From Tabrizicola soli (GTDB lineage: Bacteria; Pseudomonadota; Alphaproteobacteria; Rhodobacterales; Rhodobacteraceae): DNA of 64,000 bases. Shown here one piece after another: positions 16,865 through 24,192 of the stretch. The translations under genes were made by a program, and so were the position numbers. How positions within the stretch are numbered: position 1 is the first letter of the stretch; each line of letters begins with the position of its first letter. The stretch lies in the NCBI RefSeq assembly GCF_015999335.1, contig NZ_JAEACP010000012.1, positions 1 through 64,000 of the forward strand, in the 5' to 3' direction. A model generated the notes under the pieces. That model made no database searches and had not been told where the DNA came from. It saw only the letters and a list, made by a program, of their open reading frames with translations.

Positions 16865-17580
16865 TCAGTCCTCTTCGTCTTCGTCGTCGTCGGTGAAATC
16901 CAGCGTCTCGCCATCGGCTGGCGTGGCGGACTGCTCAAAGCCTGCGGCCGAGGTCAGCGACTGGACAAACTTGCGGTAGTCGTCCTTCCCCGCGTTCGCC
17001 GCCGTGCGCTGGACGTTGGCGTCCATCAGGATCTCGCCCGCCCGGTCGGCTTCCGTGAGGAGGTAGCGGGCGACGATGGCGCGCGGCGAGAGTTTCCAGA
17101 CGCCGGGGCCGTATTCCCGCTCGAGTTTGAGGATGAGGCGGGCCCAGTTTGTTCCTGCTCTGCGAGCTTGGCCAGGCCGAGTGTGGTTGTCAGGACGCTC
17201 ACCACCCCGGCCTTGATCTTTTCCTTTTCGGACTCCGGGATGGATGCCTGGACCATGGTGATGAGGATTCGGATCTGCTCGCCCGCGTTCATTGCCGGCT
17301 TGAAGGCGCGGATTTGTTCCATCGGTGCGTCGAGTGCGATGGAAACCGCCCACTCGATGGTTTCCGCGTCCAGGCTCATGATGGCCTCGACCAGGGCCTT
17401 TGCCTTAGAGTCGGCGTCCGCAAACCAGACATTCAGGATGGCCGGCTTGCGTGCCACCAGAGTCATGAGGTTGGCTGCGTCGAGGGGGTAGATGTCGATC
17501 TGCTTGCCCCGGAAATCGACGGTCGCCACGGGGATGAACGAGGGCGCAATGTCGGCGGGGGTGAGGTCGGAAAACCGCAT
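16865..17580 (-). CDS. Tail assembly chaperone, frameshifted long form (gpGT-like)
   Basis: The upstream reading frame (17580-17026) stays open past the point where the second frame becomes protein-like, and the second frame (to 16865) has no good start codon or ribosome site of its own. Moving back one base joins them, as in lambda gpG/gpGT. Around 17165-17130 the two frames read LAKLAEQEQTGPAS (first) and ARRAGTNWARLILKLEREYG (second); the second then continues with normal amino-acid composition and ends in an acidic DFTDDDEDEED tail. I could not pin the slippery site; GAAAAGG near 17220 is the best A-rich candidate. Confidence 0.65.
17026..17580 (-). CDS. Tail assembly chaperone, short form (gpG-like)
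   Basis: A 184-residue product starting MRFSDLTPADIAP with GGTGTCC before the ATG and a candidate phage promoter about 40-60 bp upstream. The first 130 residues look like a helical tail chaperone (VATVDFRGKQIDIYPLDAA, then paired helices). The last 40 residues are Ser/Pro/Arg low-complexity and are probably the dispensable end that is read through when no frameshift occurs. In the family the short form coats the tape measure while the long form recruits tail-tube subunits. Confidence 0.8.
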   Translation of the reverse strand: MRFSDLTPADIAPSFIPVATVDFRGKQIDIYPLDAANLMTLVARKPAILNVWFADADSKAKALVEAIMSLDAETIEWAVSIALDAPMEQIRAFKPAMNAGEQIRILITMVQASIPESEKEKIKAGVVSVLTTTLGLAKLAEQEQTGPASSSNSSGNTAPASGNSRRAPSSPATSSRKPTGRARS

Positions 17581-17615
17581 GTTGGGGTGTCCTTTTTTCT
17601 TTGGTCTGATCCCAG

Positions 17616-17643
17616 TTAGGGAAAGATCGCGCTGGACCAAAAC
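17616..17643 (-). promoter_or_regulatory. Candidate phage promoter (TTTTGG-N15-CCCTAA) for tail chaperone/tape measure genes
   Basis: Minus strand GTTTTGG, 15 bases, CCCTAACTG. The block GCGATC.TTCCCTAACTG recurs almost exactly at 27657-27684. It lies right after the terminator that follows the tail-tube gene. Confidence 0.65.
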
Positions 17644-17655
17644 ACGGCGCAGGGA

Positions 17656-17683
17656 AAAGATGGGGCCCGAAGGCCCCACCGAT
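17656..17683 (-). terminator. Intrinsic terminator after the major tail gene
   Basis: Minus strand GGTGGGGCC-TTCG-GGCCCCATC followed by TTTT. It lies 3 bases beyond the stop of the tail-tube gene. Confidence 0.8.
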
Positions 17684-17685
17684 TT

Positions 17686-18441
17686 TTAGGTGTTTGGGAT
17701 CTCTTCGATGACCGAGAAACGACGGCCGATGGGCTGCGTCGCGTCCTCGATCACGTCGAACTTGAGCGGGACATCCACCTTGGCGCCCTCGTCCTCGTGC
17801 CACATGATCTCGCCGTTCGGCCAGATCACAACCTTGCCGCTCCACTTGACGCGGGTCGGGCCACGCTTCTGGCGCTGGACGAGGATGAGGCGGCCGCGCG
17901 TGCCCTGAGGCGCGGAAAGGGCGCCGATGACCGACAGGTTGTCGCTCGCGGTGATGGCAGCGTTGCCGTGCGAAATGTCCCACTCGGCCTGGTCCACAAG
18001 GAAGGTGAACAGGCCAGCGGCTGCGTCGAGGTCGTAATCAACGCCGAGAACCAGCGGGTCCGTGCCGTCCGTCGCGGTCAGCGAGGTGACGGCCAGGCCC
18101 AGGTCGATGGTGTAGCCTGCCTTGGCGTTGGTGCCCGAACGGATGACGCCTGTGCGGGCGGTCTGGACGAGTTGCCCCTGGACGGCGAGCTTCGCCATGG
18201 CCAGTTGGCGGGCGCCGGTTTCCCGCAGCACGCAGGTCCCGGACTCGTTGACCTCGGTCGTGTCCACATCGGATTTGACGCGGTTGCCGGAGATCGAGCT
18301 GTAGATGTTGTCGACGGTCGGTTCGCTGTTCGTCGAAAACGACTTCATGTGCCCGAGAGACACATAGACGTCGGACCCCTCCGCCTGGAACAGCGCCTCG
18401 CCGGCCATGTTCCGCACGTATTTGATGTTTGCCTGGCTCAT
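17686..18441 (-). CDS. Major tail (tube) protein
   Basis: A 251-residue, beta-strand-rich protein between the tail terminator-like gene and the tail chaperone, the standard position of the siphovirus tail-tube subunit. The segment VDNIYSSISGNRVKSDVDTTEV resembles the conserved loop-strand region of tube proteins. It is flanked by its own candidate promoter and an intrinsic terminator, so it can be made in larger amounts than its neighbours, as expected for the most abundant tail protein. Confidence 0.82.
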   Translation of the reverse strand: MSQANIKYVRNMAGEALFQAEGSDVYVSLGHMKSFSTNSEPTVDNIYSSISGNRVKSDVDTTEVNESGTCVLRETGARQLAMAKLAVQGQLVQTARTGVIRSGTNAKAGYTIDLGLAVTSLTATDGTDPLVLGVDYDLDAAAGLFTFLVDQAEWDISHGNAAITASDNLSVIGALSAPQGTRGRLILVQRQKRGPTRVKWSGKVVIWPNGEIMWHEDEGAKVDVPLKFDVIEDATQPIGRRFSVIEEIPNT

Positions 18442-18474
18442 GTGTTCACTCCGGAATCCCAGCATCTGCTGCGT

Positions 18475-18506
18475 GGGATATCGGTCCAGGCCGGTCTTTC
18501 CGCACG
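18475..18506 (-). promoter_or_regulatory. Late-class phage promoter for the major tail gene
   Basis: Minus strand GTGCGGAAAG, spacer, CCTGGACCGATATCCC, with 17 bases between GTGCGG and GATATC. It starts about 35 bp before the ATG at 18441. Confidence 0.75.
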
Positions 18507-18522
18507 TCTGCGGCCGGGATTT

Positions 18523-18936
18523 TTAGTCCAGCTCGACGGTGAACTCGAACTGCACGGCGAAACCCGCAATGCCAGGCTTGTCGTCCACGTCGAGGCCGCT
18601 CTTGGCGAAGGAATACATGGTGCCGTCGGCAGTGTATTCCCACCAATCGGTCGCCCGGATCTCGGTGCGCAGGACGCGCCAGGCCTGGTTGATGATGCCC
18701 CGGATCAGGTCTGGGTCGTCGTCTTCCAGGTGGACTTCCAGGATGGGCGACACGCGCACGTATTCGGCCCAATCGGAACGGGACTCGCTCTGGCTCTCCT
18801 CTGTGCCGGTCCAAACAGTGACACGCGGGAGCGATCCTTCTTCGAGCACGTAGGGCGTGTCGACGAAGACGGGCATGCCAAGGATGGCGGCTACGCCTGC
18901 GATTTTTTCGACGAGTGTTTGGACCGGATCGGGCAT
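18523..18936 (-). CDS. Tail terminator-like protein (lambda gpU type)
   Basis: A 137-residue protein immediately before the tail-tube gene. It opens with a helix (PVQTLVEKIAGVAAIL) and continues with strands ending in VQFEFTVELD, the layout of gpU/tail-completion proteins that cap the tail tube and join it to the head. The assignment is by position, length and secondary-structure pattern. Confidence 0.65.
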   Translation of the reverse strand: MPDPVQTLVEKIAGVAAILGMPVFVDTPYVLEEGSLPRVTVWTGTEESQSESRSDWAEYVRVSPILEVHLEDDDPDLIRGIINQAWRVLRTEIRATDWWEYTADGTMYSFAKSGLDVDDKPGIAGFAVQFEFTVELD

Positions 18937-18938
18937 GG

Positions 18939-19448
18939 TCAGTGCCTCCCTGCGAGGTTGTCTTCGATCATTTGGAGATAGGTCGCGATGTGCTGGTTCG
19001 CGATTGTGGAGATGCGCCGAGGGAGATCGACCGGCTTGATGGTCACCTCCTTCTTCAGCACGGCGATTGGGTCGGTGTCGTCTGCCACCAGGAGGATGTT
19101 CCCCTTACGGGACTTGATGGTGTAAGCCGGGGCATCGTTCTTCGTGCTCTCGTCGAAGTCGATACGCAGCCAGCCGCCGGCGCGGGCGTTGATGGTCAGG
19201 CCATACTCACGTGTGCGGGCGTTCTTGCCGCGGTCGATGATGACCATGGTGCCGTTTTTGCGAACCTTGAAGTTGATCGCCTTGCGGCGCGCCGGACGAG
19301 CGCGGCCCAGGGCTGTCCTGGACGCCTTGACGATCATGGGGCCGATCTTCTTGCCCGCCTTCACGCGGGCGGTCAGGAGCTCCTTCTCGAACTCCCTTGT
19401 GTATCGGATGGGGTCCCACCCCTGAACGCCGCCGTTGCCGCCTGCCAT
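18939..19448 (-). CDS. Minor tail/head-tail joining protein (lambda gpZ or HK97 gp10 type)
   Basis: A 169-residue basic protein (YTREFEKELLTARVKAGKKIG, then a strand-rich middle TREYGLTINARAGGWL). Proteins of this shape and position link the tail terminator to the head in siphoviruses. The ATG at 19448 lies in TGACCATG just after the previous stop; a GTG two codons earlier is also possible. Confidence 0.65.
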   Translation of the reverse strand: MAGGNGGVQGWDPIRYTREFEKELLTARVKAGKKIGPMIVKASRTALGRARPARRKAINFKVRKNGTMVIIDRGKNARTREYGLTINARAGGWLRIDFDESTKNDAPAYTIKSRKGNILLVADDTDPIAVLKKEVTIKPVDLPRRISTIANQHIATYLQMIEDNLAGRH

Positions 19449-19450
19449 GG

Positions 19451-20023
19451 TCACACCAGGAGTTTGAGGAAGCCCACGCCGTCAGCCATGACGCGGGCGA
19501 TGGGGCGCAGGCGCCCGTCGAAGGTGATCTTGTCGCCGCCCTTGATGTTGGGCAGGTCCGACACGCGCACGGCAATGAGGACGCGGGCGACCACTTTCCT
19601 GGTGCCATCCTTGCCCAGCTCTTCGACCTCTGCCGTGCGGTTGGCGTGGCAGGGGTAGACCGTGCCCTGGTATTCGAGGGTGTCTTCGAGCGGCACCTGG
19701 TCCGTGGCGTCGAAGACCAGGGCGGCCGCGCCTTCGAGGCGCTGCAGCGCCAGGTCCGAGAGGCCCGGAATGTTCGATGGGATGACGGTGTTGATGCGGT
19801 AGATCGTGGCGCCAGCGGTCAGCTTGCCGCCGCGCTTGTAGCGTGGGTCTGCGATGACGACGGCCGAGCTGGAAGAGCCGATCAGGTCGTCGCGGCCGGT
19901 CGTGCGGAAGGCGCGGTCAGATTCGGCAAAGGCCGCGCGCGTGGAGAACGTGCCAAGGCTGTCGCTGTATTCGACGGCGATGTGGTTCATGGCATCAAAG
20001 AAATCGGCGGCGGGGTTGAACAT
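19451..20023 (-). CDS. Head completion / head-tail joining protein (190 aa)
   Basis: Found directly after the major capsid gene and before the gpZ-like gene, where head stoppers and FII-like joiners lie. The protein has a strand-rich centre (TLEYQGTVYPCHANRTAEVEEL) and ends DGRLRPIARVMADGVGFLKLLV. AAAGGG precedes the ATG at 20023. An intrinsic hairpin separates it from the capsid gene, which could lower its expression relative to capsid. Confidence 0.6.
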   Translation of the reverse strand: MFNPAADFFDAMNHIAVEYSDSLGTFSTRAAFAESDRAFRTTGRDDLIGSSSSAVVIADPRYKRGGKLTAGATIYRINTVIPSNIPGLSDLALQRLEGAAALVFDATDQVPLEDTLEYQGTVYPCHANRTAEVEELGKDGTRKVVARVLIAVRVSDLPNIKGGDKITFDGRLRPIARVMADGVGFLKLLV

Positions 20024-20041
20024 CGTGGGCCCTTTACGAAG

Positions 20042-20070
20042 AAGGCCCCGCCGTTTGCGGGCGGGGCCTT
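20042..20070 (-). terminator. Hairpin terminator/attenuator after the capsid gene
   Basis: AAGGCCCCGCC and GGCGGGGCCTT arms with a six-base loop, about 20 bases past the capsid stop. The T-run is short, so it is probably partial. Confidence 0.65.
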
Positions 20071-20091
20071 GTTTGGTCGGGTCAGGCCGGA

Positions 20092-21096
20092 TTAGGGCGT
20101 GACGACGGTCGGGACGTGGCGTCCGCCGATCAAGCACTCGGGGCGGGTGACGTAGTGGATGGGCAGCGAAGCCAATTCCACGGCGTAGCCCTTGCCGAAG
20201 GGGGCGATCTCTGGGGTCGCGTAGAGCGGCAGGCCCAGGGTGTTCGCGGCTTCCGGCGCGTCCAGCGGGGTGAAGTCCGTGCGGAACAGGTCGGGGACAC
20301 CGGCCGGCACCAGGCGGAACTCGTCGTCGCCGATGGCGCCGAAATACTGGACGTGGACCAGGTCGAACAGCTCGAAGTTGGCGCGCTGGCCACCGACGCC
20401 CTGGCGGTTCACGGCGCCGTCCTGGAAGCGGTCGTAGAGCGCGGCCACGGCGTCGTTGTTGCGGAAGGCGCGCCATGCGTTCTTGCCGTAAAGCACGACG
20501 TAGGCCTGGGCGGAGTCGGCGTCGATGCCGAGGCCGGAGCGCGAGTAGTCGAGCATGTCCGCGAACATGTTCTGCAGTTCGGCGCGGGTGGCGGTGGCGA
20601 GGTCGACTTCGACTTCATCGGGCTCGTCCACACCGGCGAGGGCGTAGAAGTCGGTCAGAACGGTCACGCCGTCCGCTGCGACCTGCTTGCCCTTGAGGGT
20701 GTTGAATCGGAAGTTCTCGTGGGTGTGTTCGATCCACCGACGCACGGTCGCAGTGTTGCGGCCGAGGACCTCGTCGAAGGTCTCTGGCAGCGATTCCGAC
20801 CCGAAGGCGCGGACGTCTTGGAAGTCAGCGGCGGCGATGTTCACCACGCGGCCGAGCTTGACCGACTGGATGACATACTGGCCACGGTTGGGGCCCAGGC
20901 CGGTCGCGTTCGGAGCGGCGACGCCGCGGGCCGAAGGGTCGATCAGCGTCAGGCCGGTCGAGCTGGCTTCGACGATGGCTTGGGTGGAACGGATGCGGCC
21001 AACGCGGAAGAAGCGCGACAGCGTGGTTTCCACGAAGGGGACCTTGTTGACCGAAGCGGTCAGGGTCTGCAGCGTGATTTCGTCTTTGTTGAACAT
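20092..21096 (-). CDS. Major capsid protein (lambda gpE family)
   Basis: A 334-residue shell subunit. The sequence follows the lambda E/P22-like pattern: N-terminal MFNKDEITLQTLTASVNKVPFVETTLSRFF (quoted in part: FNKDEITLQTLTASVNKVP), a conserved NIAAADFQDVRAFGSE segment, and C-terminal GYAVELASLPIHYVTRPE. It lies downstream of portal and protease genes with no separate decoration gene between, unlike lambda (gpD). The ribosome site is GAGGAG-like before the ATG at 21096. Confidence 0.92.
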   Translation of the reverse strand: MFNKDEITLQTLTASVNKVPFVETTLSRFFRVGRIRSTQAIVEASSTGLTLIDPSARGVAAPNATGLGPNRGQYVIQSVKLGRVVNIAAADFQDVRAFGSESLPETFDEVLGRNTATVRRWIEHTHENFRFNTLKGKQVAADGVTVLTDFYALAGVDEPDEVEVDLATATRAELQNMFADMLDYSRSGLGIDADSAQAYVVLYGKNAWRAFRNNDAVAALYDRFQDGAVNRQGVGGQRANFELFDLVHVQYFGAIGDDEFRLVPAGVPDLFRTDFTPLDAPEAANTLGLPLYATPEIAPFGKGYAVELASLPIHYVTRPECLIGGRHVPTVVTP

Positions 21097-21108
21097 CGTT
21101 CAAACTCC

Positions 21109-22146
21109 TCAGAACTTGCCGAAGTTGCGGTTCATTTCCGCCACGCGGGCCTGCCAGGGGGCGGGCTCGGTCATGGCGGGTTTGTCCTGCGCCGCTTCGG
21201 CTTTACGGGCAGTGGACACTGCAGGCTGTTCGCCGGCAGATTTCATGGCAGCCACACGCGGGTCGGCGTCAGCTTGCATCTTGGCTTTGGCGGCCTCGTC
21301 GAGAAGCATCTGGGCTTCGAGGGCGGCGGCGTCGGTGGGTTTCTCTTCGGCCTTAGCCTTCGCGGCGGCTTCAGCCGCCGCAGTGGCGGCAGCTTCGGCT
21401 TGCGCGGTGGCCTCAGCTTGCGCAGCGGCTTCCGCCTCTGCGGCGGCCGCAGTCTCGGCAGCGGCAGCTGCTTCTTCCTGGGCTTTCGCCTCGGCATCGG
21501 CGTCGGTTTCCACCGCGGCGGGCTCTTCGGCAGGCAGCGGCTCGCGCTTGTCTTCGAGGATGCCATCCACCCAGCCGAACTCGAGGGCTTCGGCGGCGGT
21601 GAAGATGTTGCCTGCGTCGGTCAGCACGGCGTCCACATCCTCGCGGGTGCGGCCCTTTGCGGACACTTTCGCGGTGTAGCGGTCGAGGGCCTGGACGCGG
21701 ATGCCGTCAAGGTATTGCAGGGCAGTGCGGAACTCTGCGGCGGTGCCGTAGACGCCCATCTGCGGGTTGTGAATCATGAACGTGCCGTCCTTGGCCATCA
21801 GCACTTTGTCTGCGGCCGAGGAAATCAGGGTCGCCATGCTGTGGCACGAGCCCCAGATCTCGACGCGCACGGGCTTGTCCAGTTGGGAGATGGCGGTCAT
21901 GAGCGAGACGCCGGCCTCGACGAGGCCGCCGGGGGAGTCGATGCGGATGACGTGCTGCGTCACGGCGGCGTCCTGGTCGGCGGAGTTGAGACGGGCAATC
22001 AGGAGGGCCGGGTCGACTTCGTAGTCGCCGATGATGCCGCGCATCTCGACGACGTGCTCGCCGTCAGCGAGCATGGCAGCGCGGAACCAGGTTTTGCCTG
22101 GGGCAGCTGCGCTCAGCTGGAGGGGCTTTTGGTTCTGGACGGTCAT
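21109..22146 (-). CDS. Prohead protease fused to scaffold (ClpP-type plus Ala/Glu-rich tail)
   Basis: A 345-residue bifunctional head-assembly protein. Residues 25-200 form a ClpP/S14-type serine protease: nucleophile in GSCHSMA (Ser103), catalytic His in FMIHNP (His126), and RIDSPGG. Residues about 215-310 are an Ala/Glu/Lys-rich coiled coil, the internal scaffold that is digested during maturation, as lambda C/Nu3 are made from one locus. The end (WQARVAEMNRNFGKF) is a typical capsid-binding helix. The ATG at 22146 follows GAGGATCGACGC; an internal start for a free scaffold is possible but not identified. Confidence 0.88.
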   Translation of the reverse strand: MTVQNQKPLQLSAAAPGKTWFRAAMLADGEHVVEMRGIIGDYEVDPALLIARLNSADQDAAVTQHVIRIDSPGGLVEAGVSLMTAISQLDKPVRVEIWGSCHSMATLISSAADKVLMAKDGTFMIHNPQMGVYGTAAEFRTALQYLDGIRVQALDRYTAKVSAKGRTREDVDAVLTDAGNIFTAAEALEFGWVDGILEDKREPLPAEEPAAVETDADAEAKAQEEAAAAAETAAAAEAEAAAQAEATAQAEAAATAAAEAAAKAKAEEKPTDAAALEAQMLLDEAAKAKMQADADPRVAAMKSAGEQPAVSTARKAEAAQDKPAMTEPAPWQARVAEMNRNFGKF

Positions 22147-22169
22147 GCGTCGATCCTCATTCTCTGTCG

Positions 22170-22201
22170 GGGATATCGGTCCAGGCATTCTTTTCCGCAC
22201 G
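22170..22201 (-). promoter_or_regulatory. Late-class phage promoter for protease/capsid genes
   Basis: Minus strand CGTGCGGAAAA, spacer, CCTGGACCGATATCCCC, spacing 17 between GTGCGG and GATATC. It is 25-55 bp upstream of the ATG at 22146. Confidence 0.75.
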
Positions 22202-22219
22202 CCTGGAACACGAAAAAGA

Positions 22220-23863
22220 TCACGGCCCCGGCGCGGGTGCGGCGGCTGGCGCCAGGGCGCGGTAGGCGGCGATGCGGTCAGCGTCCCACCCAAGGTGCGT
22301 GGTCAGGTCGGCGTCGATCCAGTGAGCGGGCGGCGGTGCCAGGCCAGCCTGGATGTCGGCGACGAGATCCGAGAAGCGCTCCTTGCGGACACGTTCCGGG
22401 TTGTCGCCCTGCCTGCGGATGATGTCCGACTTGGAGCAGTAGGTGGCGCCGTCTTCCTGGATCCAGGAGCCCACTTCCTGCGCGCGGTGCAGGTTCGGGA
22501 ACGGCTGCCCGGTCCAGTCCACGTCGAGCCAGTCTTCCAGGCTGGTGCCGGCGGGCGGCGTCCACTTGTTGGTCGACACGGCGAGGTTGACGAATGTGTT
22601 CCAGATCGGGACGAGGAACATGGCCGCAAAGTCGGCCCTCCACATCTCGACCTGGCGTTCGAACTGGTGGCTGATCCCCTTGTAGATCCGGTCTTGGATT
22701 CCGGCGAAGTCGAGCATGAGGAACTCGACCGGGATGTTCAGCGAAGCCGACAGCTGCAGCGCAATCTGGCGCAGGAACGGCGAGAAGGAGTTGCCGGTCT
22801 CGGGCGGGGCCAGCTGCGACATGCTCGCGCCAGGCGACAGGGTCACCACGCTGCCGTCGTCCGGGATGTCAATCGTCGGGGGCTTGGGCGCCTCCACGAT
22901 CTCGCCGTCGCTGTTCACATACTGGCCGATGGTCGGGTCGAAGAAGACGTCCGCGAGCATCTCCTTTTCCTGCTCGGTCAGGTCCGGGATGTTCACGATG
23001 TATGCGATCTTCGAGGACAGCACTTTGCGCAGGAGCTCCGCCGCGAGAAACTTCTTCACGTCGTGGATCTCGATGAGCGAACGCACCAGCGCGGACTCGC
23101 CGCGCAGCGCGCCGGGTTCGAGCTGGCGCATGACGTGGAGGATGAGCGCGGACGAGACCTTGACCACCTCCTTGGAGGTGGACGCGATGAGGTCCGAGCG
23201 GTCGCCGGGGTGGTCCTTGTAGATGTAGTAGTGGGTGACCTCACCGCGGTTGTCGATCACCTGGCCGGCGCGCACGGTCTGCGAGGAGATGAAGGGCAGA
23301 GAAGTTGGCACCATCTCGCTGGGCAGGATCTGGACTTGGAACCCGACGGGCAGCGGCACGCCGCGCACGGCGTCGCGGAAGCGCAGGTAGCCGAAGCACT
23401 CGCCCACGTTGAAATACTCACGCCAGGCCTGCTCTTGGACGAACCGGAAATCGCCGAGGTTGTCGGCGCCGGCGCGCTTGCACCATTTGCGCCACAACTT
23501 CATGAGGGCTTCGTCATGGCACACGGGCGTCATGCCGCGGCCGATGACCATGGTGGCCGTCACGTCGGCCGGGCGCGCGGCCAGGCCGTTCAAGCGAACG
23601 GCGGCGCGGACCATCCGGGTGATGGTGGCATGGTTGCGGGTCAGGGCCGACACGATGGCTTCGCCCGTGCCACGGGGGATGTCTTTGCGGTCGGCGACGA
23701 TGGCGCCGAAATCGTAGTCCATCCGGGCCTCTTGGATGAGGGCCTGGGCGTTATGGACCGCCGGGATCTTCATGACGTTCTGGCGCACGGCGGAAGCGGA
23801 CAGCTTCGACGCGGGCGAGGACGCCTGGGCGCGGGCGGTGGGGCGGTTCTTGCGGCGTGCCAT
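22220..23863 (-). CDS. Portal protein (lambda family, gpB-like)
   Basis: A 547-residue dodecameric portal through which DNA enters and leaves the head. Recognisable features are the early DFGAIVADRKDIPRGTG region, RLNGLAARPADV, the WCKRAGADNLGDF and GECFGYLRFRD segments, and the late helical LDFAGIQDRIYKGISHQFERQ stretch typical of lambda-type portals. The stop is 20 bp from the promoter of the protease gene. It is preceded by the gpW-like gene with 1-base separation. Confidence 0.93.
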   Translation of the reverse strand: MARRKNRPTARAQASSPASKLSASAVRQNVMKIPAVHNAQALIQEARMDYDFGAIVADRKDIPRGTGEAIVSALTRNHATITRMVRAAVRLNGLAARPADVTATMVIGRGMTPVCHDEALMKLWRKWCKRAGADNLGDFRFVQEQAWREYFNVGECFGYLRFRDAVRGVPLPVGFQVQILPSEMVPTSLPFISSQTVRAGQVIDNRGEVTHYYIYKDHPGDRSDLIASTSKEVVKVSSALILHVMRQLEPGALRGESALVRSLIEIHDVKKFLAAELLRKVLSSKIAYIVNIPDLTEQEKEMLADVFFDPTIGQYVNSDGEIVEAPKPPTIDIPDDGSVVTLSPGASMSQLAPPETGNSFSPFLRQIALQLSASLNIPVEFLMLDFAGIQDRIYKGISHQFERQVEMWRADFAAMFLVPIWNTFVNLAVSTNKWTPPAGTSLEDWLDVDWTGQPFPNLHRAQEVGSWIQEDGATYCSKSDIIRRQGDNPERVRKERFSDLVADIQAGLAPPPAHWIDADLTTHLGWDADRIAAYRALAPAAAPAPGP

Positions 23864-23864
23864 G

Positions 23865-24125
23865 TCAGGCCTCCGTTGCGAGGGGGCGGGTGACGTAGGG
23901 GCCCTTCATGTCGACCGGCTTGAAGCCAAGCTCGGACGCCATGCGGTGACGGATCTCGATGGTGATCTCTTCGGCCACCTTCCACATCTGCTCCGGGCTG
24001 GAGTAGGTGAACGACTGTCCGTTGTAGGAATAGGACGCGGCACCACGGGCGCGCTGTTCCAGGATGCGCTTGCGCATCGCCCGGAGGTCGGCGAGCGTGA
24101 AGCTTTCGGTGTCATACATACCCAT
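23865..24125 (-). CDS. gpW-like head-tail joining protein
   Basis: An 86-residue protein between terminase and portal, exactly where lambda W lies. It has the gpW pattern: helix LADLRAMRKRILEQRA, a beta hairpin SYSYNGQSFTYSS, and helix EQMWKVAEEITIEI. gpW stabilises filled heads and forms part of the connector. It has a late-class promoter 25 bp upstream, so this gene starts the portal transcript. Confidence 0.8.
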   Translation of the reverse strand: MGMYDTESFTLADLRAMRKRILEQRARGAASYSYNGQSFTYSSPEQMWKVAEEITIEIRHRMASELGFKPVDMKGPYVTRPLATEA

Positions 24126-24149
24126 GCGTGGGATCCCCTTATCTTGCCG

Positions 24150-24181
24150 GGGATATCGGTCCAGCGCGCGGTTTCCGCACG
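24150..24181 (-). promoter_or_regulatory. Late-class phage promoter for gpW-like/portal genes
   Basis: Minus strand CGTGCGGAAAC, spacer, CTGGACCGATATCCCC, spacing 17. The GCGTGCGG/CCGCGCGC arms around AAA could also form a hairpin. Confidence 0.75.
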
Positions 24182-24192
24182 CCGGGCCGGTC

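Noticed and set aside
20116-22422. A 768-codon open frame on the plus strand across capsid and protease genes
   Set aside because: Same cause: high GC makes antisense frames open. The minus-strand genes have recognisable families and ribosome sites.
24150-24181. The late-class element as a terminator hairpin
   Set aside because: Some copies can fold (GCGTGCGG/CCGCGCGC here), but the folding parts differ between copies, there is no T-run, and the conserved blocks keep fixed spacing to each other and lie close to start codons.
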